NCBI GenBank assembly: GCA_963803155.1
Contig: CAWDMN010000023.1
Span: 1 to 42,850, forward strand
DNA: 42,850 nt
Direction: 5' to 3'
DNA from: CAWDMN01 sp963803155
GTDB lineage: Bacteria > Acidobacteriota > Terriglobia > Versatilivoradales > Versatilivoraceae
The translations under genes and the position numbers were made by a program. Numbering within the stretch: position 1 is the first letter of the stretch; every line of letters begins with the position of its first letter. The notes beneath the pieces were generated by a model, which was not told the origin of the DNA, did not search any database, and worked only from the letters and a program-made list of their open reading frames with translations. Positions 27,159 to 35,812 of the stretch are shown here, piece by piece.

Positions 27159-27469
27159 AATGCCAACGATAATGAACCGAATTTTGTTTTTGAAGGGGCC
27201 GTACGCAAAATGGCGTGGGCCTGCACTTAGCCACGTTATGTGAATTGATGAAGGCTGGGGCGAAAGGGTTGCTCATCATTTTATCTCTGTCGGAATTTTT
27301 CGCGGGGGGAGATTCTTTAGAACTGTTCATGTCGGCGTGGCTATTGCGGCAAGATTGCGAAAATGGGGTGATGGAGGCGGCCTGCCCACAGGCCGTCTCA
27401 GCAGGCTTGGCAAATCCAGACGGGGTGGGAGCACCGCGCCTCCATCTACGCTATTTTCTAGGGAGTCGC

Positions 27470-27508
27470 CAATGCCAGCACGGCTGGCTTAACAGGAGGA
27501 TGAAAATC
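27470..27508. repeat. Partial R2-type repeat
   Basis: AATGCCAGCACGGCTGGC, then AACAGGAGGATGAAA, matches the left part of the R2 copy at 9180-9214; just upstream ATTTTCTAGGGAG matches the right end of that copy, so units may be arranged head to tail. Confidence 0.5.
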
Positions 27509-27519
27509 GGCTTTGTACG

Positions 27520-27603
27520 GTAGGGACGGGGACGGCTCGCCGAGCCGTCCGCCTGCGCAAAGCAAAGCTGGCGCAGGCGGCGCTTTCGGCGAAAGCGCCC
27601 TAC
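27520..27603. repeat. Three-hairpin cloverleaf-like repeat
   Basis: Between GTAGGG at 27520 and CCCTAC at 27603 lie three successive hairpins: GGACGGCTCG/CGAGCCGTCC (27530-27550), GCCTGCGC/GCGCAGGC (27551-27578) and GGCGCTTTC/GAAAGCGCC (27579-27599). It lies within the 849-base gap 27159-28007, which holds no supported gene. It is not a tRNA: there is no anticodon or T-loop consensus. Confidence 0.75.
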
Positions 27604-27851
27604 CTGTAGGCCCAGTCGGCTTGACTGACGCCGCCCATGATTTTTAAATTACTTACAGCTATTTTCTTAGAAGCTCCTTGTGGGAATGAAATAAATATTT
27701 GTTCCGCCAGCCCCAGCAGGCTCTGGGGGCTCATTGACGGCATCTCAGCGCTGGGGGTGGAGCCTCCGACAACTTTCAAGCCGGGAACCTGGTCTGCTGA
27801 AAAGTGAGTTCACTCGTGGGTTTTGTGTGATTAGGGATTGCGGCTCCAGGC

Positions 27852-27879
27852 AAAAAAAAGCCGGCCGAGGCCGGCTTTT
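27852..27879 (-). terminator. Rho-independent terminator of the TonB receptor gene
   Basis: AGCCGGCC and GGCCGGCT form a perfect stem with a 2-base loop; read on the - strand it ends in a run of eight T. It lies 130 bases after the receptor stop codon, separating the receptor transcript from the malectin gene. Confidence 0.85.
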
Positions 27880-28007
27880 AGAGAACATCAGGTGTAAAGG
27901 TGAGACGACTTTTTTCGCCAGCTTCTTTGAGCCGCAAAAGCTGACGATTTTGAGTCAGGTTTTGGAATATGTTTCAGTAAGTCTCCATAGTCCGAGACGA
28001 AGTCTCG

Positions 28008-31000
28008 CTAGAAGGTGAATTTGAATCCCATCTGCATGGTTCGCGGAGGCCTGAAAGCACTGGTGTTGCCGAAATTGGAAAGCGTAGAGGTGTTGGGCCC
28101 GCCCCCTTGAGTGTCAGAGGCCCAGGTGTTGTTCAGACTCCACACTTCCGCGTGGTTGAAAATGTTGAAAACGTCGGCCGCAATTTTCAGATTGAGGCCT
28201 TCCTTAATCCGGATGTTTCTGGAGAAAGTGACGTCCCAGTTTCCAAAGCCGACTCCGCGAAGGGCATTGCGGTCCAAGCTGCCATATTGGCCATCCTGAG
28301 GACGGGTAAAGGCGGTGGGATCCAGCGAGGTCCGGCCATAGGGGTAGCGGTTGGGGATAAGATTGACGGTTTGGAATCCACACTCGGTGCACTGCATGTC
28401 GCCATTGGAGACAATGGTAATCGGGAAGGCAGATTGATAATGCACGATGCCACTGATCTGCCAGTCACTCAGCAGCGTCGAAATCGCTTTATGGCCCTTC
28501 ACTCCCGGCAATTGGTAGATGTAGTCCACACTCAAGGTGTGGGTGGCATCGTAACTGGCGGGAGCCCAATTCAGCCGGGCATTCCGTGGATTAATCAGGG
28601 TGCCGGAGCCTCCTGCTCCATTGCCATCTGAATCGTTGTCCACCAAATCCATGGTTTTGGACCAGGTGTAATTGACATTAAAGGAGAACCGATTGGCAAA
28701 CCGGCGGCCGAGCCGGGCCTGCATGGCGTTGTACGAAGAGTAGGCCGAGGTTTCGATTGAAGTCAATGCTCCGTAGCCCAGATACGGACGAAGGGCATCC
28801 ATCTGCCGGTTGGCAGCCGCGTAAGCTGGAGTCGCCGAAGTGCCAGCCGGGGTTCCATTAATCGATCGCTGCAACATCAGGTGATTCCCGCGGTTTCCGA
28901 CATAGGCAAGGTCCAAGGTGAAATTATGGGCCACCTCGTTTTGAATGCCGAGGTTCCAGGAGTAGATGGTCGGCATGGTGTTTTCAATCGGGAAAATGGT
29001 GTAGCCGGCGGGAGTTCGATCCGGGAAGGTGGTGGATGGAGGAGGTCCCGCCACAAGATCAGCCACCTTGTTGTACAACGGTGCGCTCAGAGTGACTCCG
29101 CCCCCATTGGGGAACTGTGCGCCCGCTCCAAAATTGAAGTTGTTTTGGCGCAGCCGCTCGACGTATTGTCCAAAACCGGCTCGCAGCGCCATTTTTCCAT
29201 TTCCGAAAACGTCATAGGCAAAACCGATTCGCGGGGAAACAAAATTCCGGGTCTTGGCAAAGCCGCGGTCGACTCCATCGCAAGGATCGCAAACCAATCC
29301 GTTCGCCAGGTAGTTTTGCAGCAGATCTCCCACCACCTTTCCGGTCGCCGAATTGTACTGCATGGTGCCATTAAATTTGGAAAGGTCGGGCATGTACAAT
29401 TTGTAAGTCCCTTCGCCCATTTCTCCCGGACGAGTGTATGTGTAGGTTGGGGTGGTGCGTTGGAAACGCGCTCCATATTCGAAGGTGAGCCGGTTGGTTA
29501 TCTTCCAGCTGTCCTGGGCAAAACCTTCCCACGACTGGAACCGGAAGTAAGGGTAAATCGAAGCATTCGACATGTTATAGCTGTTCAGAATGCCCAGTTG
29601 AAGGTTGGCGAGATTTGTCCCCGTGTCAAATGGATTCTGAGCGGTGCTGAGGAAGTTTAGGGCGCCTTGTTGCGGCCAGGTGCCGGTTTGCTTCTTGTTG
29701 TCGCGATTGTAGTAAAACCCAAACTTGAAGGTGTGAGAGGCCTTCACCCAGGATAGATTTTCCGTTAGGGCATAATCTTTCCCATCATTGTGCCAGCCCG
29801 GATTCCCCCACGTCATGTTTACGCCGGGGGTATTGTTATTACCGGTGACGTTGAAATCCGGCAGGTAGTTAGCTACGTTGGTGAACGGATAAAGCTGAGT
29901 AAAAGTGACACCTTGGGCGTCGCGGTCGGCTAAAGTGCCGGTGGCCGCCAACTTCTGAGACTGATGGTTGTAGGACAAAATCGTTTCACTCGCCAGAGTC
30001 GGGCTGAGCGTGTTGACAATATTCCAAGACCAGGAACTGCCCGGTTTGGGGCGCTCTTGATTGGCGACTGGCCAGGAGTTGCCTCCCCAGATGGATCCGA
30101 CCACCTGGTTCAGCTGATAATCGTTCACCCATCGGAAATAAGTGGTAGTGCGGGTGCTCAGATTGTAATCCACTCGCAAGAGATCCTGATCTTTGCGCAA
30201 TTTGTCGGGATTAATGAAATACCAACGGACGGCGCCAGCGATCCCGGGAGAAGCGGGAAGTCCGGTGTAGCCGGGGATATTGGAGAAAATCTTCAACAAA
30301 TTTGCCGACGGTGCATAAAACAGCGAAGAGGGGATTTGGTTGTTGGGAAAGGCCTGGCCGCCCGTGATGTGGCCGGCCGCGTCACGGGTGACCGTGCCGG
30401 GCTGATAGATAGTCCCCATCGGGTCATTGTTCCAAGCCGAATAGGGAGTCCCCGGATTCAAAACGCCGGAGTAATCTCCACTCAGCAGCGCAGCGCCGGG
30501 AATATCCGCAAAGCGTTGCCCAGAGGGAGTGATGGTTCTTCGGGTCATTTCCCGGTTATAAAAAAAGAAGACCTTTTTGTTGGATTTTGTGGAAATTTTG
30601 GGGATGGGCGCCCATCCGCTGATATTTCCGCCAAACAGGTTATAGCGCAAGGTGCTTTTGTTAGGCTGGCCGAAATCATGGCTCTGCAGGGCATCGTTGC
30701 GGAGGAATTCATAGGCTGTCCCGTGGAAGTTGGATCCGCCCGATTTGGTCTGAACGGCTACAACCATCCCGGAATTGCGTCCGTACTCGGCATTAAAGCT
30801 GCTCTGTTGCACTTTGAATTCTGAAATCGATTCAATACTGGGCTGAGTGTATTGAGACTGATTGTCTCCCACGTCCAGATTGGGAGAACCGTCCAAGTAG
30901 AAATTGTTCTGCGAACCGCGTCCGCCGGCGGCGTGGAATCCGCTCACATCGTTAAAATTGGTGTCGAAATCATTGTTGGTCATGCTGACCACTCCCGGCA

Positions 31001-31487
31001 CCGTTTTCATTAAAGCCACCCAGTTGCGGCCATTCATCGGCAACTCCTGGATCTGCTTCGATTCCACCAAGAAAGATTTTTCCATGGTGTTGGTTTGCAC
31101 GGTGGGGATGACCGCGGTGACGGCCACTTCAGCCGATATTTCACCTAATTCCATCTTGATCTGGCCCACGTCCAATTTGGTGTTCACTTCCAATTGGATT
31201 GAGATCTGGCCTTTTTTGAATCCGGTCATCTCCACTGCGATGGTGTAATTTCCGGGTTGCAGATTCAAGGCCATGAAACGTCCCTGTTCGTCCGTGCTCA
31301 CTTCCCGCGCCAGAGTCCCTTTGGCGGAGTCGGTGATACTCACCTTGGCTCCAGCCACGACTGCCCCGGTTTGATCTACCACAGTCCCGCTGATGAATTG
31401 CGATTGTGCCATCAGCGCGGGGGCGGTGATGAGCAGGAGAAACATGGCCATCAGAAAAATGATGACTCTACTTTTTTCTTCCTTCAT
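28008..31487 (-). CDS. Oar-like TonB-dependent outer-membrane receptor
   Basis: 1159 residues from the ATG at 31487, which has GGAGG upstream and opens a signal peptide (MKEEKSRVIIFLMAMFLL...ALMAQ); the open frame further upstream contains probable regulatory repeats and is not coding. Residues about 27-115 are a carboxypeptidase-regulatory-like beta domain (ISGTVVDQTGAVVAGAKVSI, DEQGRF, LQPGNYTI). The plug follows (LPMNGRNWVALMKTVPGV, SIESISEFKVQQSSFNAEYGR), then a long beta-barrel ending in Phe (GFKFTF), the usual signal for barrel assembly. No canonical TonB box was singled out. Receptors of this type are abundant in Acidobacteria and are thought to import glycans or peptides. It heads the - strand carbohydrate locus. 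Confidence 0.95.
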   Translation of the reverse strand: MKEEKSRVIIFLMAMFLLLITAPALMAQSQFISGTVVDQTGAVVAGAKVSITDSAKGTLAREVSTDEQGRFMALNLQPGNYTIAVEMTGFKKGQISIQLEVNTKLDVGQIKMELGEISAEVAVTAVIPTVQTNTMEKSFLVESKQIQELPMNGRNWVALMKTVPGVVSMTNNDFDTNFNDVSGFHAAGGRGSQNNFYLDGSPNLDVGDNQSQYTQPSIESISEFKVQQSSFNAEYGRNSGMVVAVQTKSGGSNFHGTAYEFLRNDALQSHDFGQPNKSTLRYNLFGGNISGWAPIPKISTKSNKKVFFFYNREMTRRTITPSGQRFADIPGAALLSGDYSGVLNPGTPYSAWNNDPMGTIYQPGTVTRDAAGHITGGQAFPNNQIPSSLFYAPSANLLKIFSNIPGYTGLPASPGIAGAVRWYFINPDKLRKDQDLLRVDYNLSTRTTTYFRWVNDYQLNQVVGSIWGGNSWPVANQERPKPGSSWSWNIVNTLSPTLASETILSYNHQSQKLAATGTLADRDAQGVTFTQLYPFTNVANYLPDFNVTGNNNTPGVNMTWGNPGWHNDGKDYALTENLSWVKASHTFKFGFYYNRDNKKQTGTWPQQGALNFLSTAQNPFDTGTNLANLQLGILNSYNMSNASIYPYFRFQSWEGFAQDSWKITNRLTFEYGARFQRTTPTYTYTRPGEMGEGTYKLYMPDLSKFNGTMQYNSATGKVVGDLLQNYLANGLVCDPCDGVDRGFAKTRNFVSPRIGFAYDVFGNGKMALRAGFGQYVERLRQNNFNFGAGAQFPNGGGVTLSAPLYNKVADLVAGPPPSTTFPDRTPAGYTIFPIENTMPTIYSWNLGIQNEVAHNFTLDLAYVGNRGNHLMLQRSINGTPAGTSATPAYAAANRQMDALRPYLGYGALTSIETSAYSSYNAMQARLGRRFANRFSFNVNYTWSKTMDLVDNDSDGNGAGGSGTLINPRNARLNWAPASYDATHTLSVDYIYQLPGVKGHKAISTLLSDWQISGIVHYQSAFPITIVSNGDMQCTECGFQTVNLIPNRYPYGRTSLDPTAFTRPQDGQYGSLDRNALRGVGFGNWDVTFSRNIRIKEGLNLKIAADVFNIFNHAEVWSLNNTWASDTQGGGPNTSTLSNFGNTSAFRPPRTMQMGFKFTF

Positions 31488-31665
31488 ACGACCTCCTAAA
31501 AAATGTAATTTAGCCTGCATCGCCGACTGAACTCCCCATTGATTGTGGAGGGAATTTCCCCCCTTCCTCTTACTGGTCTGTTCTGGTTGACCCTCAGCAG
31601 ATTCTGCATGGTTCGCGTTATTCTCAGTCCTTTTTGCCTGAATCCACGGATGGCGTGCCTGCCGG

Positions 31666-31721
31666 CTATCCGCAAGCGGATAGTGCCCTAAACGGATATT
31701 GCCGCAAACGGATACTGCCTC
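31666..31721 (-). promoter_or_regulatory. Candidate operator: 18-bp palindrome plus three tandem 16-bp repeats
   Basis: CTATCCGCAAGCGGATAG (31666-31683) is a perfect palindrome. It overlaps the first of three abutting 16-base direct repeats, 31674-31689, 31690-31705 and 31706-31721, with consensus AARCGGATANTGCC. The array lies about 180 bases upstream of the TonB receptor start. Confidence 0.6.
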
Positions 31722-32493
31722 TTTTTGCACTACATCCGCCAAATCTCCGCCTGAGTTTGGCTTCGACGATGTTTCAGGAGCTACTTGGAGCTACAAAAAA
31801 ATGAATGAGAAAAGAGGGATCGCTTTTTTGCGGAATGAAATTTGATTCGCGGCATAAAGAATGAGGATTCAGCTTTCTCCATTACGAGTATGATATGTCC
31901 TCATGAATGGGAAAAAGGGGCGGCCGAAAGGCCCCCGTTTACCGGAAACTTGAGCTGAATTGCAGTTGGGCTCGATCTCTTCGGCCCAGCATTGCGGAAA
32001 AAATTGTGCTGATGGCCATCGTGTAGCGGTTACCGCCTCCTGGGAACCGAAGTTACTTTTATGGCCCCACACCACAATGTGTGAGGAATGAAGGAGATGA
32101 ATTTGTTGCCTGAAAAAAGCGGTATAGAAAACATGAATGGCTGCTGATTTCAAATCCGAGAAATGGGATTGAGATTTTCGTAGAATTCACTTTCCGGAAA
32201 GGATAAGGGTCCCGCCGCCGAAAACAGGCTGCATCCGGTGAATTCAAATTTTAATTTTGATTTGAACAGCGCTCAATTGGATACAACCCGGCCAAATGAA
32301 AGTCAATCTAAGCTGGAAAATGGGGACGGGGCAATTGTTGAATTTGCTCGTGCAATCGTTCGGCGGAATTCTCTCCGTTTAATAAATAGTCGATAAAAAT
32401 TCGTTGGGGGGAAGGAACAGAGAAGGGGTGCGGGAGCTTTCTCCTTCGCTGCAATTTTGCAGGGGATCTCATTTTCGAAGAAGAGGAGCATTT
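31722..32493. other. Gene-free divergent intergenic region
   Basis: This lies between the receptor (leftward) and cysteine-rich gene B (rightward) and must hold both promoters. Open frames here are short and of no recognisable type. No further repeats were seen. Confidence 0.5.
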
Positions 32494-33060
32494 ATGGACC
32501 GGAAGGAGTTTTTGCAGAAGTCACTTCAGTATGGATTCAGTTGTTGTGCCTTGATGGCATTAGAGTCAACTTCCACGCCTTTGCATGCGGAAGCCTCGGT
32601 TGAGGAGCAGTTGAAGCAAGTGCAGCAGGAAAAAAAATTTATTGAGAACTGGCTGGACGATTTAGTGGACACGATGGAGAAAGTGCTGGATGAACCAACC
32701 CGGATCAAGCTGATGGTGGGAACCGGCCAGGGATGCCATCGGCGCCACAAATTCACTCAAGACATCGTGGATGCCGGGAAAGGCGATTTGGACAAACTGA
32801 TCGAGGCGTATAAAAAATCTTTCGGAATTAAAAAAGAAGGGAACCTGGTGCATATCTCATATGGCCGCGGCCCCAAGGGGTGCTGGTGCCCGGCAGCCAA
32901 TGATCGTCCCGCCAAACCCAAAGATCTGCATTGCGAATGCACTCGCGCCAAACATCAGCATATTTTTGAAACCGCCCTGGGCCGCCCTTTTAAAGTTGAA
33001 ATCGTCAGTTCCGTCCGGCGGGGTGGGGAGAATTGCCATTTTATTGTACATTTGACTTGA
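32494..33060 (+). CDS. Cysteine-rich secreted protein (Tat-like signal), paralogue B
   Basis: 188 residues from the ATG at 32494 with AGAGGAG upstream. The N-terminus MDRKEFLQKSLQYGFSCCAL resembles a Tat-type signal with RK in place of RR. The mature part has six cysteines, C81, C130-x-C132, C147-x-C149 and C181, with the same distances over the last five as paralogue A (C146/C148, C163/C165, C197). The C-terminal GRPFKVEIVSSVRRGGENCHF motif is shared too. Metal or cofactor binding is plausible. Function unknown. It is transcribed away from the TonB receptor; the next gene is convergent. Confidence 0.78.
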   Translation: MDRKEFLQKSLQYGFSCCALMALESTSTPLHAEASVEEQLKQVQQEKKFIENWLDDLVDTMEKVLDEPTRIKLMVGTGQGCHRRHKFTQDIVDAGKGDLDKLIEAYKKSFGIKKEGNLVHISYGRGPKGCWCPAANDRPAKPKDLHCECTRAKHQHIFETALGRPFKVEIVSSVRRGGENCHFIVHLT

Positions 33061-33206
33061 TTGAACGGAACGGCGCTTGGGTCACTTTTTTCATGCCTTT
33101 GAGCGTGAATCCTCGGGCTGATCTGGAGAATAGTCCCTTTGCCAAGTCTCCCGACTGAGGCTGAAAGTGGGAGGGGTTCCCTCTACTTTATTGCGGCTAT
33201 GCATTC

Positions 33207-33240
33207 AAAAAAAACGGGACCCTCGATTAGAGTGGTCCCG
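33207..33240 (-). terminator. Intrinsic terminator of the DUF1080 gene
   Basis: CGGGACC at 33215-33221 pairs with GGTCCCG at 33234-33240, and the eight A before it give a T-run on the - strand. It lies about 90 bases past the DUF1080 stop codon. Confidence 0.7.
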
Positions 33241-33250
33241 CTTTCCTCTT

Positions 33251-33311
33251 GGAGGCGCCGTGCCCTCACGGCGCTCCGAGCTTTCTTTGGACGGGATGGG
33301 GACATCCCGTC
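33251..33311. repeat. Two adjacent GC-rich hairpins
   Basis: GGAGGCGCCGTG/CACGGCGCTCC (33251-33277) and GACGGGATG/CATCCCGTC (33290-33311) stand side by side between the convergent genes. They resemble the hairpin units at 27520-27603 in style, not in sequence. Confidence 0.6.
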
Positions 33312-33327
33312 TGGCTCCCCGCGGAAA

Positions 33328-34116
33328 TCATTCTCCTTCAGGAATGGGGCGATACCAAATGTTGCGGAAGCGGACGGGATTGCCGTGATCCTGCAGCTGC
33401 AAGGGCAGCTTGTCTGAATGTGCTTTGTAGGGAGGGCGTGCCTTCCAAGTAGTTGGGCCGGTAGCTTCCACATTGTCTTGCGTCAAAACGCCGTTCAGGA
33501 AAATGGTGAAGGTGGCGGGCCGGGTCACCTTGCCGTCGTTATCGAATCGTGGGCGATGAAAAACAATGTCATAGGTCTGCCATTGCCCTGGAGGCAGGCA
33601 GGCATTGACTTGCGGAGGATGCTGTCCATATACCGCGGAAACCGTTCCATCGGCATAAGTAGGATTGTCGTAGTTGTCCAGCACCTGAACCTCATAAAGA
33701 CCCATCAAAAAGACTCCGCTATTGCCTCGCCCCTGATCGGTTCCTTTGGGAGGAGTCGGAGTGGAAAATTCCACATGAAGCTGACAATCCCCGAATTTTT
33801 CCTTGGTTTGAATGTCCCCGGCTTTTTGTCCGGTTTCCATAAAACCGTCCGCCAATCTCCACTTGGCCGGCCCCTCCTTGGCGGATTGCCAACCATCCAA
33901 GCTTTTGCCGTCAAAGAGCACGATCGCATCCGAAGGAACACGCCCAGGAGCTTGTTGGCTGCTGGGACTGCCAGGTGTAATGATTGGGGGTTTAGGCCGG
34001 GTAGTATCATGCGGCGGCCAATGAGTGTCGGCTTTATTCCCACTCCAGGCATTGATTGTCATCAACAGCGCGGCCGTCGCGACGACTCCGATTACACGAA
34101 ACGCATTGCGAATCAT
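33328..34116 (-). CDS. Secreted DUF1080 (3-keto-disaccharide hydrolase-type) protein
   Basis: 262 residues from the ATG at 34116, chosen for its AAGGAGAG ribosome binding site and following signal peptide (FRVIGVVATAALLM...AWSG); an upstream in-frame extension of 32 residues is unlikely. After a proline-rich linker (about residues 35-60) the DUF1080 concanavalin-like domain runs from AIVLFDGKSLDGWQS to VRFRNIWYRPI at the C-terminus. RGNSGVFLMGLYEVQVLDNYDN is the family's central motif. Members are linked to glycan breakdown, some as 3-keto-glycoside hydrolases; the exact reaction here is unknown. It lies close to the carbohydrate locus but on its own transcript. Confidence 0.92.
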   Translation of the reverse strand: MIRNAFRVIGVVATAALLMTINAWSGNKADTHWPPHDTTRPKPPIITPGSPSSQQAPGRVPSDAIVLFDGKSLDGWQSAKEGPAKWRLADGFMETGQKAGDIQTKEKFGDCQLHVEFSTPTPPKGTDQGRGNSGVFLMGLYEVQVLDNYDNPTYADGTVSAVYGQHPPQVNACLPPGQWQTYDIVFHRPRFDNDGKVTRPATFTIFLNGVLTQDNVEATGPTTWKARPPYKAHSDKLPLQLQDHGNPVRFRNIWYRPIPEGE

Positions 34117-34552
34117 TGAATCTCTCCTTTTAAGTAATGTCAAAACATGACGAAATGATTTTTCAGCCCGCATAATGAAAAGAGTCCTGCTGCCTTTTAG
34201 ACATTTTTTCATTCCGCTACCCGAGAATCAATTGAAATTGTTCATTGCCGGCATATTCATCCGGGGAATGTAGAGCCCATGCCCAGCTCATTTTTTCCGA
34301 AAATGGCCGCGGGCGGGCTCCGATTTCGGTAAAATTGAGATGGGAGCGTAACTGCTGAGGTTCTCGTGTAAAGGGACGCCATGGTGGGCCGCCGGAGGCG
34401 GAAGCCGTGGGATTTTTGCTAGGTGGCCAGACTCTCCGCATCGTAAAATGCGTTCAGCGTGGCTTTCGTGCGGAGGGGTGCTAATCAGTCACATGGGGGG
34501 GGGGATTTTTTGTAGCATCCATGTTCTGTCATAAAGAATAAGGAGAAGGACA
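34117..34552. other. Divergent intergenic region with a G10 tract
   Basis: It holds the promoters of the DUF1080 gene and of the small membrane protein. A run of ten G at 34495-34504 lies 48 bases upstream of the latter's start. No gene is seen. Confidence 0.5.
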
Positions 34553-34987
34553 GTGAAGAAAAAATCAACCAAACGATTCATGTATTATCAATTTGTCATT
34601 ATGGCGGCTTTCTTCGCTTTGACCTTGCTGAATGAATCCGCGGACTTGCCCCACCTCCTTTTTGGAGATCCCCCTATTGCGCCCATTCAACGCAGAGGTG
34701 AAATTGTCCTCGAAGTCGTTTTTGCGATTTTGATATGCGTGATCGAAATTTGGTTTGTCCAAAAATTGCGCAAGGATATTCGCATTTTGGAAGGATTCCT
34801 CCCTATCTGCGCCCACTGCAAGAAAATCAGAAAAATGGATCAATGGGAACCGATCGAGCATTACATCGAATCGCACAGCCTGGCGGATTTTACGCATTCC
34901 ATCTGTCCGGACTGTCTGAAAATATTTTATCCAGAGTTTGCTGGGAAATTTCTGGGGGAAAAAACGGGGACCAAAAAGGAATCGTGA
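34553..34987 (+). CDS. Small membrane protein with zinc-ribbon-like C-terminal module
   Basis: 144 residues from a GTG start with AAGGAGAAGGA upstream. Two hydrophobic segments, about residues 9-27 and 50-68, are followed by KLRKDIRILEGFLP and a CxxC...CxxC module: ICAHCKKIRKMDQWEPIEHYI and then HSICPDCLKIFYPE. This module is well known as a C-terminal tail of sensor kinases and response regulators (LPICASCKKIR...), but here it is attached to a small membrane anchor with no kinase. It probably binds zinc through four cysteines (about residues 86, 89, 119 and 122). A role in signalling is inference. The VTT-family gene follows closely. Confidence 0.75.
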   Translation: MKKKSTKRFMYYQFVIMAAFFALTLLNESADLPHLLFGDPPIAPIQRRGEIVLEVVFAILICVIEIWFVQKLRKDIRILEGFLPICAHCKKIRKMDQWEPIEHYIESHSLADFTHSICPDCLKIFYPEFAGKFLGEKTGTKKES

Positions 34988-35098
34988 TTGGGGATTGAGA
35001 AAAAGGGAACGGAAAAAGTTCCCCCCAACCCTGGGATGTGGCATCATCTTACAAATATTTCGCGGAGGCTGGCGCGAGGGAAAAGGACAAATCGTTTA

Positions 35099-35812
35099 AT
35101 GAGCCTGGCATCTCTTAGAACCAATGCTCCGCGTGTGGCTTGGCTTTCTCTGCTCGTTGCTGGCGTCGGCCTATTCTTTTTCCTTGGAGGACATCACACT
35201 CTTACCTTTGGCCAATTAGTGGCGAACAAAGATGCGCTGATCGACAAGGCGGACGCTCATCCCATCCTGGCCCCTATCGCTTTTGTAATGGCCTATCTGG
35301 TCTTGGGACTCTTTGGTCTTCCCGGCAGCACTATGCTTAACTTAACCGCGGGGTTGCTCTTCGATTTTTGGGAAGGATTATTTTTAGTGGTCTTGTCCAG
35401 CCTCCTGGCCTCTTCCCTGGCTTTTCTATCTTTCCGCTATCTTTTCCGCGGCTATGTGGAAGATAAAGTGAGGAGCCGCTTTCCCACGCTGGAAGAAGAT
35501 TTGCGGCGAGAAGGAGCCTACTTCGTGTTTGCCTTGCGATTATTGCCGGTGATCCCGTTTTCCTTTTCCAATCTAGTCCTTGCGGTGAGCCCCGTGTCAT
35601 TCTTTACCTACCTTGTGATGACGGTGTTGGCCCTTCTTCCCCGCCATTTGCTCTATGTCTATGCTGGTATGCATCTGGGTGATTTGCAGGATCCCGACGA
35701 TCTCTATTCGCCGGCTCTGATCGGGGTTTTGGCCGCACTGGCTTTGCTCCCCTGGGTTTTGAAGTGGACGGCCCCCAGAATGAAAGCCAAATTTGCCCGG
35801 AAGGTCCGTTGA
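35099..35812 (+). CDS. TVP38/TMEM64 (VTT, DedA-like) membrane protein
   Basis: 237 residues from the ATG at 35099 (AAAAGGA about 11 bases upstream). Starts at 35036 (ATG) or 34988 (TTG) are possible and would add 21 or 37 hydrophilic residues. There are about five or six membrane segments. The VTT core has GLFGLPGSTMLNLTAGLLFDFWEG near residues 72-93, and FALRLLPVIPFSFSNLVLAVSPVSF near residues 140-164, with the typical R-x-x-P-x-x-P motif. Such proteins act in lipid or undecaprenyl-phosphate movement across the membrane, though the TVP38 branch is less well studied. It follows the zinc-ribbon protein on the same strand and may share its transcript. Confidence 0.85.
   Translation: MSLASLRTNAPRVAWLSLLVAGVGLFFFLGGHHTLTFGQLVANKDALIDKADAHPILAPIAFVMAYLVLGLFGLPGSTMLNLTAGLLFDFWEGLFLVVLSSLLASSLAFLSFRYLFRGYVEDKVRSRFPTLEEDLRREGAYFVFALRLLPVIPFSFSNLVLAVSPVSFFTYLVMTVLALLPRHLLYVYAGMHLGDLQDPDDLYSPALIGVLAALALLPWVLKWTAPRMKAKFARKVR

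Noticed and set aside
27520..27603. Cloverleaf taken as a possible tRNA
   Set aside because: No anticodon loop, no GGTTCGAATCC-type T-arm, and stem lengths do not fit.
28881..30824. Long + strand open frames (259 and 286 codons) opposite the TonB receptor
   Set aside because: They mirror codon bias of the receptor gene, which has clear family motifs throughout; no ribosome binding site or recognisable domain on the + strand.
31488..31742. 85-codon N-terminal extension of the TonB receptor from a TTG
   Set aside because: It lies over the tandem repeat array, has no signal peptide, and the internal ATG has a GGAGG site and a clear signal peptide.
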